A DNA stretch of 64,000 nucleotides from Mesorhizobium sp. (lineage in GTDB: Bacteria > Pseudomonadota > Alphaproteobacteria > Rhizobiales > Rhizobiaceae): the NCBI GenBank assembly GCA_004020645.1, contig SAQL01000010.1:1-64000 (forward strand), given 5' to 3'. Positions within the stretch are counted from its first letter, which is position 1. The number at the start of each line of letters is the position of its first letter. Positions 10,444-18,593 of this stretch are shown here, piece by piece. A model generated the notes under the pieces. It saw nothing but the letters and a program-made list of their open reading frames with translations, did no database searches and was not told the DNA's origin. The position numbers and the translations under genes are program-made.

Positions 10444-11268
10444 TCATGACCAGAACGAGGGCGCCGTTTCCTCCAGCCGCGGCCCGCGGCGAAACGGCGC
10501 AATCCGCTCGGTCAGGCCGCTGCGATCCGAAATGTCGACGCCGACGCCGCACAATGTCGCCGGGCCGGTCGCCGCCTCGAAGCGCCCTTTCGGCACCTTC
10601 GACAGAAACCGGTTGAGCGGCTCCTCCTTGTCCATGCCGAGCGAAGAATCATAGTCGCCGCACATGCCGGCGTCGGAGATATAGCCGGTGCCGCCATTGA
10701 GGATATGGTGGTCGCCGGTCGGCTGATGCGTATGAGTGCCGACGACCAGGCTGGCGCGGCCGTCGACGAAATGCGCAAAGCACATTTTTTCAGAGGTCGC
10801 CTCGGCATGGAAATCGATGACCACCGCGTCGGCCTGCTCGCCGAGCGGGCAGGCGGCAAGCTCGCGCTCACCGGCTTGGAACGGATCGTCGAGTTCTGGA
10901 TGCATGAACACCCGGCCCATGATGTTGGCGACCAGAACGCGCGCGCCGTTCCTGGCGATATAGATGCCGGAGCCCCGCCCCGGCGTGCCCTTGGGGAAAT
11001 TGGACGGACGCAGGAAGCGTTCCTCGCGCGGCGCGAAAGCCAGCGCATCGCGCTGGTCCCAGACATGGTTGCCGGTGGTGACGACATCGGCCCCCGCCGA
11101 AATCGTCTCGCGAAAGATCTCTTCGGTGATGCCGAAGCCGCCGGCGGCGTTCTCGCCGTTGACGATAACGAAGTCGAGTTTGAAATCCGAGATCAGGCCG
11201 GGCAGTTGTTCCCACACCGCCGTGCGTCCCGTCTTGCCGACCATATCGCCGAGGAAGAGAAGTCTCAT
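10444..11268 (-). CDS. YmdB-like metallophosphoesterase (TIGR00282 family)
   Basis: A 274-residue calcineurin-like phosphodiesterase. Metal ligands are visible in FLGDMVGK, VNGENAAGG, TTGNHVWDQ, DFHAEATSEK and GTHTHQPTGD, the complete set for this family. Relatives such as Bacillus YmdB hydrolyse 2',3' cyclic nucleotides and affect mRNA turnover. ATG 11268 begins MRLLFLGD, the usual N-terminus; the longer frame to 11349 runs through a 12-bp duplicated sequence and is unlikely. No clear SD precedes it. The 5-formyl-THF cyclo-ligase gene lies 97 bp upstream on the same strand. Confidence 0.88.
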   Translation of the reverse strand: MRLLFLGDMVGKTGRTAVWEQLPGLISDFKLDFVIVNGENAAGGFGITEEIFRETISAGADVVTTGNHVWDQRDALAFAPREERFLRPSNFPKGTPGRGSGIYIARNGARVLVANIMGRVFMHPELDDPFQAGERELAACPLGEQADAVVIDFHAEATSEKMCFAHFVDGRASLVVGTHTHQPTGDHHILNGGTGYISDAGMCGDYDSSLGMDKEEPLNRFLSKVPKGRFEAATGPATLCGVGVDISDRSGLTERIAPFRRGPRLEETAPSFWS

Positions 11269-11365
11269 ATAAACATGATCCCGACCGAAGGTCAGCGAAG
11301 CAAGAAAGCTGCATGACTTTAAACCTGCATGACTTTCGGAAAAGACCATGCGTCCAGGAACTTAT

Positions 11366-11953
11366 CTACAATTTCGGCGCGAACCGGCGCAACCCGCTCT
11401 CGGTGAATATTTCCGGAATGATCACGTCATGCGGCTCGTCCGGCACCAGCGCCACCTCCTGGCAGTCGAAAGCAATGCCGATCAGCCGCGGCGGCTGCCC
11501 CTTGTCGACCAGCCGCGCGATCGCGCGGTCGTAATAGCCGGCGCCATAGCCGATCCGGTGGCCTCGTGCATCGAAGGCGGCAAGCGGCACCAGCATCACC
11601 TGGGGATCGAGCACCTCGGCCTCTTCATGCGGCCCGACGGTGCCGAACCCCATGTCGATCATCGGTGCGCCGCGCACCAGTTCGCGAAAGACGATGGTGG
11701 TCTTGTCGAGAATCGCCGGCAGGCAAAGCCTTGCTCCCTTTTCGCGCAAGGCGAACATCAGCGGCCGGACGTCGACTTCCGAGCGCATCGGCCAGAAGCC
11801 GGAGGCGATCTGGCCCGGCTCTATCGCAATGTTGTCCCGCGCCGTCTCGGCCATTTCGAGCGCTGCCTCCACCCGCCAGAACGGATCGAGCGCGTCACGG
11901 CGCCCGAGTGCTTCGCGCCGCAATTTTTTTTTCAGGTCTTTCAAGGATGCCAT
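11366..11953 (-). CDS. 5-formyltetrahydrofolate cyclo-ligase
   Basis: A 195-residue enzyme converting 5-formyl-THF to 5,10-methenyl-THF with ATP. The N-terminal basic helix (LKKKLRREALGRRDAL) and the C-terminal nucleotide and substrate loop GHRIGYGAGYYDRAIARL are diagnostic. In many proteobacteria the ygfA gene follows the 6S RNA gene, and here the upstream region indeed holds a structured RNA. The leader also contains a 9-bp inverted repeat (11961-11969 and 12003-12011). Confidence 0.92.
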   Translation of the reverse strand: MASLKDLKKKLRREALGRRDALDPFWRVEAALEMAETARDNIAIEPGQIASGFWPMRSEVDVRPLMFALREKGARLCLPAILDKTTIVFRELVRGAPMIDMGFGTVGPHEEAEVLDPQVMLVPLAAFDARGHRIGYGAGYYDRAIARLVDKGQPPRLIGIAFDCQEVALVPDEPHDVIIPEIFTESGLRRFAPKL

Positions 11954-11960
11954 ACGCCGA

Positions 11961-12011
11961 CGGTAGAAAGGTCATTTTTGGATGGAGTTTTAGGAGCGAC
12001 GTTTTCTACCG
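11961..12011. promoter_or_regulatory. Inverted repeat in the cyclo-ligase leader
   Basis: CGGTAGAAA (11961-11969) and TTTCTACCG (12003-12011) are perfect complements separated by 33 bases. They lie between the structured RNA and the cyclo-ligase start. This could be a leader hairpin or an RNA processing site. Confidence 0.35.
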
Positions 12012-12079
12012 AATGATCCACCGAAGCGTGAGTGGACCGTTTGCGTCGAGTGACGATCCACACAACCGGTGGAGAGAGC

Positions 12080-12216
12080 GATCCCGGGAACCTACAAAGT
12101 AGGTGGGCGCCGTATGAGAAAACCCACGGGTCTTCCCAGGGACAGCTCCCTAGGGATCATTAAGGCCCCGGGGAAAATGTTCTCCTGCCGGGAAGCGCAG
12201 ACCGTCACGACCAATA
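12080..12216 (-). ncRNA. ssrS: Structured RNA, candidate 6S RNA
   Basis: Between bases 12080 and 12158 several perfect helices nest: GATCCC:GGGATC (12080-12085 with 12153-12158), GGGAA:TTCCC (12086-12090 with 12133-12137), GTGGG:CCCAC (12103-12107 with 12123-12127), a hairpin CCTAC-AAA-GTAGG (12091-12103) and a hairpin AGGGA-CAGC-TCCCT just inside the outer stem. GCCTTAA, also found in the 3' strand of the E. coli 6S bubble, is at 12166-12160. A TATATT box lies near 12216. Position directly upstream of the cyclo-ligase gene matches 6S RNA in other proteobacteria. The ends and the strand are inferred. Confidence 0.5.
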
Positions 12217-12387
12217 TAGGCTGGCGATCGGCCAAGCGCCAGAGAGACGGCCATGCTCCGTGGCTTAATTCGTCACAAGGTCCTGCCTTGCAACTGCGCG
12301 GCACGAGGTTTCACCGCGTCCTCGCCGCTGCGCCTTGCACGGGCTGGACTGTCTCCTTACGGTGCCATGAAAAACCGAGGAGCAAGA

Positions 12388-13227
12388 ATGCGTTTCGAAG
12401 GCACGGCGGCCTATGTCGCCGACAAGGATCTGATGGTGGCGGTCAATGCGGCGATCGCGCTCGAGCGGCCATTGCTGGTCAAGGGCGAGCCCGGCACCGG
12501 CAAGACCGAACTGGCCAGGCAAGTGGCGGCCGCGCTCGGCCTCGAGCTGATCGAATGGCACGTCAAGTCGACGACAAGGGCGCAGCAGGGCCTCTACGAG
12601 TATGACGCCGTCTCGCGGCTGCGCGACAGCCAGCTCGGCGACGAGCGCTTCAACGACATCAGGAACTACATCAAACGCGGCAAGCTGTGGGACGCCTTCG
12701 CGACGGCCAAGAAGGTCGTGCTTCTGATCGATGAGATCGACAAGGCTGACATCGAATTCCCCAACGATTTGCTGCAGGAACTCGATCGAATGGAGTTCTT
12801 CGTCTACGAGACCGGCGAGACGATCCGCGCTGCCGTGCGCCCGATCGTCATCATCACCTCCAACAACGAGAAGGAACTGCCGGACGCTTTCCTGCGCCGC
12901 TGCTTCTTCCACTATATCCGCTTTCCCGATGTCGAGACGCTGCACAGGATTGTCGACGTGCACTATCCCGGCATCAAGCAGAACCTGGTGCGCGCCGCAC
13001 TGACCCAGTTCTACGAGATCCGCGACGTGCCGGGTCTGAAGAAGAAGCCGTCGACCTCCGAGGCACTCGACTGGATCAGGCTGTTGGTCGCCGACGACAT
13101 CGCGCCCGAGGATTTGCGCGCCGACCCGAAGAACGCGCTCCCCAAGCTGCACGGCGCGCTTTTGAAGAACGAACAGGACGTCCATCTGTTCGAACGCCTG
13201 GCATTCATGGCGAGAAGGCAGGGGTGA
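12388..13227 (+). CDS. MoxR-type AAA+ ATPase
   Basis: A 279-residue AAA+ ATPase. Walker A GEPGTGKTE is near residue 34, Walker B VVLLIDEIDKAD near 112, sensor 1 ITSNNEKELPDA near 155 and the arginine finger stretch RRCFFHY just after. MoxR ATPases act as chaperones that insert cofactors or assemble complexes together with a VWA partner, and such a partner lies two genes downstream. ATG 12388 has GAGGAGC at ideal distance. The frame could extend to 12253 but without an RBS. Confidence 0.9.
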   Translation: MRFEGTAAYVADKDLMVAVNAAIALERPLLVKGEPGTGKTELARQVAAALGLELIEWHVKSTTRAQQGLYEYDAVSRLRDSQLGDERFNDIRNYIKRGKLWDAFATAKKVVLLIDEIDKADIEFPNDLLQELDRMEFFVYETGETIRAAVRPIVIITSNNEKELPDAFLRRCFFHYIRFPDVETLHRIVDVHYPGIKQNLVRAALTQFYEIRDVPGLKKKPSTSEALDWIRLLVADDIAPEDLRADPKNALPKLHGALLKNEQDVHLFERLAFMARRQG

Positions 13228-13405
13228 GGAGCGGTCGGTCAAAGGCCGACGAAAAGCCAACGATTTGGCTTTTCGAGCGACGAACGCCCGAAGCCGGAGC
13301 GGAGGGCCGGGCATGCAGCGGCGGACAGCGCTTTCCCGTTGCTGGACCGTTGCCGCGGGCCGGACACCGAGGCAGCTTGGGCCGAAAGCTTCGGAAGGAA
13401 ATCAA

Positions 13406-13852
13406 ATGACCGAGATCACCGTCCGCCCACTGGCACAATCCGATCACGCAGACTGGCAGCGGCTGTGGACTGCCTACCTGACCTTCTACGAAACCAAGCT
13501 GCCGGAAGACGTGTACGCCGTCACCTGGAGGCGGCTGTTCACGGAAGGTGAGTTCGAACCGAAGGGGTTCATCGCCACCCTCGACGGCAAGGCGGTCGGC
13601 CTGACGCACTATCTCTACCATCGCTCATGCTGGTCCGAAAAAAACAACTGCTATCTGCAGGACCTGTTCGCCGACCCGGAAGTTCGGGGCAAAGGCGTCG
13701 GCGCCGCCCTGATCGAAGCGGTCAAGCAGGAAGCCGGCAGGATCGGCGTCAAGAACGTCTACTGGATGACGCACGAGACCAACACCACCGCGCGCAAGCT
13801 CTACGATCACGTGGCGCGTCGCACCGGCTTCATCGAATATGATTTGCTATAA
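13406..13852 (+). CDS. GNAT family N-acetyltransferase
   Basis: A 148-residue GNAT enzyme. The acetyl-CoA loop DPEVRGKGVGAALIEAV is at about residues 92-108 and the following helix and strand end in GFIEYDLL. The start MTEITVRPL is preceded by AAGGAA. It sits between the MoxR and VWA genes (8 bp to the latter), so it may be part of the same transcript. A direct role with them is not evident, and the acceptor substrate is unknown. Confidence 0.85.
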   Translation: MTEITVRPLAQSDHADWQRLWTAYLTFYETKLPEDVYAVTWRRLFTEGEFEPKGFIATLDGKAVGLTHYLYHRSCWSEKNNCYLQDLFADPEVRGKGVGAALIEAVKQEAGRIGVKNVYWMTHETNTTARKLYDHVARRTGFIEYDLL

Positions 13853-13860
13853 TTGATCGG

Positions 13861-15051
13861 ATGTTCATCCCTTTCTTCCTCGAACTGAAGGCTGCGCGGG
13901 TTCCCGTCTCGCTCCGGGAATATCTGTCGCTGCTGGAAGGGCTGGAGGCGGGGCTGGTCGACTATGACGTCGAGGGGTTTTACTATCTCGCCCGCGCCGC
14001 ACTGGTGAAGGACGAGCGCCACATCGACCGTTTCGACCAGGTCTTTTCGCACATCTTCAAAGGCGTCGAAGCGCTGGCTGGCGAAAACCCGGTCGACGTT
14101 GAAAACATTCCGGAGGAATGGCTGCGGCGGCTTGCCGAAAAGCACCTGACAGATGAAGAGAAAAAGCTGGTCGAGGCCCTGGGCGGTTTCGAAAAGCTGA
14201 TGGAAACGCTGAAAAAGCGGCTGGAGGAACAGAAGGGCCGCCACCAGGGCGGGTCGAAATGGATCGGCACCGGCGGCACCTCACCCTTCGGCGCCTATGG
14301 CTACAATCCCGAAGGCGTTCGCATCGGCCAGCACGAAAGCCGCAACCGCCGTGCGGTGAAAGTCTGGGACAAGCGCGAGTTCAGGAATTTCGACGATGCC
14401 ATCGAGCTCGGCACCCGCAACATCAAGATCGCGCTAAAGCGCTTGCGCCGTTGGGTGCGCGAAGGCGCCGAGGAGGAATTCGACCTGCCCGGCACCATCC
14501 ACGCCACCGCCGAGCACGGCTATCTCGACGTGCAGACACGGCCTGAGCGGCGCAATGCCGTGAAGCTGCTGATGTTTTTCGATGTCGGCGGCTCGATGGA
14601 CGACCACATCAGAAGCGTCGAGGAGCTGTTTTCGGCCGCCCGCGCCGAATTCCGCCAGCTCGAATACTTCTACTTCCACAACTGCCTCTACGAGGGCGTG
14701 TGGAAGGACAATCGCCGCCGCCATGCGGAGGTAATTCCGACCTTCGATCTGCTCCACAAATACGGTCCGGACTACAAGGTGATCGTCGTCGGCGATGCCT
14801 CGATGAGCCCCTATGAGATCGCGCATCCCGGCGGCTCGGTCGAGCACTGGAATCCGGAGGCCGGCGTGGTCTGGCTCGGCCGTCTGCTGCAGCAATGGCC
14901 GAGCGCGGTGTGGCTCAACCCGGAAAATGAGAAACACTGGGGCTATACTCATTCGATCGCCATGATCCGCGATATCTTTGGCGGCCGCATGTTTCCGCTG
15001 ACGCTCGCCGGGCTCGAAGCCGCGACGAAGCAACTTTCAAGGAAGCACTGA
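13861..15051 (+). CDS. VWA domain protein (CoxE-like)
   Basis: A 396-residue protein of the CoxE-like VWA group that partners MoxR ATPases. The N-terminal third is helical and charged. A VWA domain begins near residue 235 with a degenerate MIDAS, FDVGGSMDDH (usual DxSxS), and later holds VVGDASMSPYEI. In carbon monoxide dehydrogenase loci CoxD (MoxR) and CoxE (VWA) mature the enzyme; no dehydrogenase is present here, so the client is unknown. It is followed directly by the MBL gene, whose ATG begins on the base after this stop. Confidence 0.85.
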   Translation: MFIPFFLELKAARVPVSLREYLSLLEGLEAGLVDYDVEGFYYLARAALVKDERHIDRFDQVFSHIFKGVEALAGENPVDVENIPEEWLRRLAEKHLTDEEKKLVEALGGFEKLMETLKKRLEEQKGRHQGGSKWIGTGGTSPFGAYGYNPEGVRIGQHESRNRRAVKVWDKREFRNFDDAIELGTRNIKIALKRLRRWVREGAEEEFDLPGTIHATAEHGYLDVQTRPERRNAVKLLMFFDVGGSMDDHIRSVEELFSAARAEFRQLEYFYFHNCLYEGVWKDNRRRHAEVIPTFDLLHKYGPDYKVIVVGDASMSPYEIAHPGGSVEHWNPEAGVVWLGRLLQQWPSAVWLNPENEKHWGYTHSIAMIRDIFGGRMFPLTLAGLEAATKQLSRKH

Positions 15052-15873
15052 ATGGATTCACGCAAAACAGGAGGGTCGACCTGTTTCCTCTGCCTACAGT
15101 GTGGCGTCCAGTTTGCAGCAACAGCAGCGCCACCGGACCATTGCCCGATCTGCGAGGACGAGCGGCAATATGTGCGCTGGGAGGGCCAGGCCTGGATCAC
15201 GCCGGAAGAGCTCGCCGCCGGGCATCGGGTCGTGATGAAAAACGACACTGGCGTGCTCGCCTTCGGCATCGAGCCGCGCTTCGCCATCGGTCAGCGGGCG
15301 CTGCTGGCACAAACCCCGCACGGCAATGTGCTGTGGGACTGCATCTCGATGGTCAGCGACGAGGCGGTGGCCGAAATCAACCGACGAGGCGGCCTCACCG
15401 CGATCGCCATTTCGCACTGCCATTATTATTCGGCAATGGTCGAGTGGAGCGAGGCGTTTGGCGGCGTGCCGATCTATCTGCACGCCGATGACCGTCAGTG
15501 GATCATGCGGCCGCATCCGGCTGTTATCAGTTGGGAGGGCGAGACGCGTGCCCTAAACCCCTCGCTGACACTTATCCGTTGCGGCGGTCACTTTGCCGGT
15601 GGCCAGGTGCTGCACTGGAAGCGCGACGGCGGCGACGCCATCCTGGCCGGCGACATCTTGCAGGTGACGCCAACGCGCCGCCATGTCAGCTTCATGTACA
15701 GCTACCCGAACTATATCCCGCTCAATGCGGCGAAAGTGCTCGGCATTGAGGCTGCGCTGGAGCCTTTCGCGTTCGACCATATCTACGGCGCATGGTGGAA
15801 CCAGAACGTCCTCGGAGATGCAAAGACGGCATTTGCAGGGTCGGTTGCGCGGTATCTCGCGGCGATCGCCTGA
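15052..15873 (+). CDS. Zinc-ribbon MBL-fold protein
   Basis: A 273-residue protein with two parts. Residues 12-36 carry CLQC and CPIC, a rubredoxin-like zinc ribbon. The remainder follows the metallo-beta-lactamase fold: strand AIAISHCHYY near 120, then GGHFAGGQVLHW near 185, LAGDILQV near 201 and FDHIYGAWW near 242. The canonical HxHxDH is reduced to HCHYYSAM, so part of the metal site is missing. The start abuts the VWA stop, indicating coupled expression with MoxR and VWA. The reaction is unknown. Confidence 0.75.
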   Translation: MDSRKTGGSTCFLCLQCGVQFAATAAPPDHCPICEDERQYVRWEGQAWITPEELAAGHRVVMKNDTGVLAFGIEPRFAIGQRALLAQTPHGNVLWDCISMVSDEAVAEINRRGGLTAIAISHCHYYSAMVEWSEAFGGVPIYLHADDRQWIMRPHPAVISWEGETRALNPSLTLIRCGGHFAGGQVLHWKRDGGDAILAGDILQVTPTRRHVSFMYSYPNYIPLNAAKVLGIEAALEPFAFDHIYGAWWNQNVLGDAKTAFAGSVARYLAAIA

Positions 15874-15984
15874 GGAATTCTTCGCGGCAGCATCGGAAAT
15901 ACCGGCAAACGCCGTAATAAATGCCTATTTTAGGCGAACTTGCGAAGACGACCCCCAATAGCGGCATGAACTAAGAGGCAAAAA

Positions 15985-16389
15985 ATGGACAGTCACACCT
16001 ACCCAGTCACCCGCACCGATGCCGAATGGCGCGCCCGGCTGACGCCGGAGCAATATGCGGTGATGCGCAACCACGGCACCGAGCAGCCGGGCAGCTGCGC
16101 CCTGCTCCACGAGAAGCGCGCCGGCACCTTTTCCTGCGCCGGCTGCGACCAGCCCTTGTTCGAATCCAAGCTGAAATTCGAGAGCGGCACCGGCTGGCCA
16201 AGCTTCAACGATCCGGTGCCCGGTTCGGTCGAGACGACCGTCGACCGCAGCTACGGCATGGTCCGCACCGAATGCCACTGCGCCCGCTGCGGCAGCCATC
16301 TCGGCCACGTCTTCGAGGACGGCCCACCGCCGACCGGTCTGCGTTATTGCATCAACGGGGTCGCGCTGAAATTCGAGCCGGCTGCCTGA
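15985..16389 (+). CDS. msrB: Peptide-methionine (R)-S-oxide reductase
   Basis: A 134-residue MsrB that reduces R-methionine sulfoxide in proteins with thioredoxin. The structural zinc is held by CAGC (near 51-54) and CARC (near 98-101). The catalytic Cys is in [11 protein letters not shown] near 125, and [10 protein letters not shown] is the usual core motif. It is transcribed alone after the MoxR-VWA-MBL genes with a 111-bp gap in which I see nothing beyond a weak AT-rich stretch. Confidence 0.95.
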   Translation: MDSHTYPVTRTDAEWRARLTPEQYAVMRNHGTEQPGSCALLHEKRAGTFSCAGCDQPLFESKLKFESGTGWPSFNDPVPGSVETTVDRSYGMVRTECHCARCGSHLGHVFEDGPPPTGLRYCINGVALKFEPAA

Positions 16390-16464
16390 CTGCAATTTAA
16401 GGTTGTGCAATTCAGCGTTGTCAAAGGACGGCTTCCGCCGGCCTTTGCCGGCAGTACTTTCCGG

Positions 16465-16809
16465 TCAGATCACCACCACCATGATCAGCCACAGCACAGC
16501 CCCCAGCGTCATCAGCGAAGCCTTGACGCCGCCGGATTTCTCGGCGGCCCGCCACACCGCAAAAGTCAGAAAGAAATTGTACGGCACCGGCGCGAAATGC
16601 ACCGCCAGAACGAGAGCGAGCGGCAGCTTCAGCCCGAGCAGGATCAGCGCCAGCACCGACACTGCGATGTTGATCGCCGAGCCGACAAGGACAAGATCGC
16701 GCCAGAACAGCTGATCGAGCGGGGCAACGCCTTGCCAGCGCGAGCGAAAGAAGCCCAGAGCGCGGCTTGCCTCACCGCCTTCGCCTTCGAGGGGTTTTGA
16801 AGCATTCAT
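16465..16809 (-). CDS. Small membrane protein, unknown function
   Basis: A 114-residue protein with two or three hydrophobic segments (about 42-62, 66-86 and 97-114) after a charged N-terminus of 35 residues. I do not recognise a family. ATG 16809 has AAGG at acceptable distance. It converges with msrB. A GCCGGC-based hairpin near 16438-16453 may separate the two. Codon use looks like the neighbours, so it is likely a native gene. Confidence 0.6.
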   Translation of the reverse strand: MNASKPLEGEGGEASRALGFFRSRWQGVAPLDQLFWRDLVLVGSAINIAVSVLALILLGLKLPLALVLAVHFAPVPYNFFLTFAVWRAAEKSGGVKASLMTLGAVLWLIMVVVI

Positions 16810-17025
16810 CGACGCGGCCTTCTCCCTTTCGACAGCCGCAGAAATGTCGACTGCAGCAAGCCTGTCAACACAAGTCGATCATCGGCACGCCAGCGTATGA
16901 TTTGACAGATTGTCATCAAACGGTCGTGAAACCTTTCTACGTCGCCCTTGTCGGCACCTCGGCGCGGATACCGTGCCGGAATCTGCCGCCTCCATCATCC
17001 AGTCGCCTGCCAAGGAGGTCTTGAG

Positions 17026-17535
17026 ATGAGCAATAATGTCTACAACGCGCTGTTTCTTTGCAACGCCAATTCGGCGCGATCCATCATGGCGGAAGCCATC
17101 CTCAATCGGATCGGTGCCGGCAGGTTCAAGGCCTTTTCCGCCGGTTCGCAGCCGAAGGGCGAGGTCAATCCCTACGCACTGCAGCTGCTCGAAAGTCTCA
17201 ACTACGATACGAGCTTCGCCCGCTCGAAAGGCTGGGACGAGTTTGCCGAGCCCGAAGCGCCGGAAATGAATTTCATCTTCACGCTCTGCGACAGCACCGC
17301 AAACGAATCTTGTCCGATCTGGCCGGGTCATCCGATGACCGCGCTCTGGTCGATACCAGACCCAGCCAAGGCGAACGGCACCGAAGCCGAACTGCACCTT
17401 GCCTTTGCCGATGCGTATCGCATGCTCAACAACCGCATCTCGCTGTTCACCAATCTGCCGATGGATGCGCTCGACCATCTGGCGCTGCAACACCATCTCG
17501 ATGCGATCGGTCGCGACACGGAGAAACCGAACTAA
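17026..17535 (+). CDS. Low-molecular-weight phosphatase-fold protein (ArsC-like)
   Basis: A 169-residue protein with the LMW-PTP / thioredoxin-type arsenate reductase fold. The P-loop is CNANSARS (residues about 12-19, matching CX5R) and the acid loop is WSIPDPAKANG near 107. It is slightly longer than usual at the C-terminus and has no obvious resolving Cys pair like Staphylococcus ArsC. A strong AAGGAGG precedes the ATG. No ars regulator or pump lies nearby, so arsenate reduction is only one possibility; tyrosine phosphatase is the other. Confidence 0.75.
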   Translation: MSNNVYNALFLCNANSARSIMAEAILNRIGAGRFKAFSAGSQPKGEVNPYALQLLESLNYDTSFARSKGWDEFAEPEAPEMNFIFTLCDSTANESCPIWPGHPMTALWSIPDPAKANGTEAELHLAFADAYRMLNNRISLFTNLPMDALDHLALQHHLDAIGRDTEKPN

Positions 17536-17583
17536 TGCATGTCGCCCAAACTGCGCAGCGGTTTTTGGGGTAACGACATGCAT
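17535..17583. repeat. 47-bp class palindromic repeat, copy 1
   Basis: ATGCATGTCG at the left end and CGACATGCAT at the right end are perfect complements, with CCCAAA and TTTGGGG inside. Related copies are at 38275 and 44783. It begins on the last base of the upstream gene's stop codon. It is a rhizobial intergenic (RIME-like) element. Confidence 0.8.
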
Positions 17584-17593
17584 AAAAACAAAA

Positions 17594-17637
17594 CTAAAGC
17601 GCGTCGCACGAATCCCTTCAGACGCGACGCGCTTTAG
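17594..17637. repeat. 14-bp inverted repeat, CTAAAGCGCG type
   Basis: CTAAAGCGCGTCGC (17594-17607) and GCGACGCGCTTTAG (17624-17637) are perfect complements around a 16-base loop. It lies directly beside the 47-bp palindrome, and together they fill the space between two convergent genes. Confidence 0.75.
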
Positions 17638-17664
17638 AGTCAAGCCGCCGACAGGCAGGCGATT

Positions 17665-18120
17665 TCACGATCCGGTTTCGCCACCCTCGCCCAGAACCTC
17701 GGCAACGGCGCGCTCGAAGCGCGATGCTTCCGTCACCAGCCAGTCGGCCATGGCCGGCCAATTGTCCTCGGCAAAGCAGTTCACCTGCCACAACGAATTG
17801 ATACCGAGGCCCTCGCAACTCTGCTCCGGTCTGAGCTTCAACCTGTCTTCGATCGCCGGCTGGAACGGCTTCAACCGCGACCAGGCTTCCGTGGCACCGA
17901 ACTTCTCGTTGCGGCCGAAGAAGACGCCGACATGGTTCTGCGCCGGCGCGACATACATGGAAAGGACCAATGCGAAGTCGGGCAGCCCGCGCTGCCAAAA
18001 CCAGGGTCCGCGCCGCGCCATCAGAGCCCTTTCTTCCGGATGCCGTTCCGCGAACAGCGTCCAGAAGCCGCGTTGGCGGAATTCAGAGGCGCGGCGGACG
18101 CCAAAGTCGAATTCGCTCAT
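17665..18120 (-). CDS. Conserved hypothetical protein (possibly DUF4268-like)
   Basis: A 151-residue soluble protein rich in aromatic residues (FWTLFAERHPEE, GPWFWQRGLPDFAL, SRLKPFQPAIEDRL). The pattern of an N-terminal FW motif, a sheet such as NHVGVFFGRNEKFG and a long C-terminal helix recalls DUF4268 proteins, but I cannot confirm that. ATG 18120 (MSEFDFGVRRAS) is the sensible start; the long upstream frame is an out-of-frame reading of gapR. It lies 52 bp downstream of gapR. Confidence 0.6.
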   Translation of the reverse strand: MSEFDFGVRRASEFRQRGFWTLFAERHPEERALMARRGPWFWQRGLPDFALVLSMYVAPAQNHVGVFFGRNEKFGATEAWSRLKPFQPAIEDRLKLRPEQSCEGLGINSLWQVNCFAEDNWPAMADWLVTEASRFERAVAEVLGEGGETGS

Positions 18121-18172
18121 GGTTCGACCCGTTGAGGGCGCCGCAACCGACGCCCCAGGGCTGTTATCAGCG

Positions 18173-18433
18173 TTACACCATGCCGAGAGCGGCTTTGTAG
18201 AGGTCGAGGATGGTTTCCTCCTCTTGCCGCTCGGCCTGATCCTTCTTGCGCAGCCGGATGATCGACCGCATCGCCTTGGTGTCGAAGCCGGTGCCTTTGG
18301 CCTCGGCGAACACTTCCTTGATATCGTCGGCGATCGTCTTCTTCTCTTCCTCGAGCCGCTCGATGCGCTCGATGAAGGCTCGCAGCTGGCCGGCGGCAAC
18401 AGTCTGGCTGGTTTCGGTGATGTCGTCGGCCAT
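18173..18433 (-). CDS. gapR: GapR-family DNA-binding protein (DUF2312)
   Basis: An 86-residue coiled-coil protein beginning [20 protein letters not shown] with heptads [21 protein letters not shown] and a basic C-terminal part [13 protein letters not shown]. This is the DUF2312 family. Caulobacter GapR tracks overtwisted AT-rich DNA and helps chromosome replication and segregation. The length matches the family. It is probably an abundant nucleoid protein here. It is transcribed on the same strand as the hypothetical gene that follows. Confidence 0.9.
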   Translation of the reverse strand: MADDITETSQTVAAGQLRAFIERIERLEEEKKTIADDIKEVFAEAKGTGFDTKAMRSIIRLRKKDQAERQEEETILDLYKAALGMV

Positions 18434-18593
18434 TTTTTCTCCGCGTCGTTTTCCATGCCGCGACTCAGGAACTGTCGCGGCGAATTTGCAGCGGTTCGAT
18501 GCCCGACCGGGGGCGACCGGTCAAGCTGTTATCGATGCGGCATGAAGGGCTGCCGCCAGACGTAGACAATTCTGCCTGGGCAACATTTCTGTC

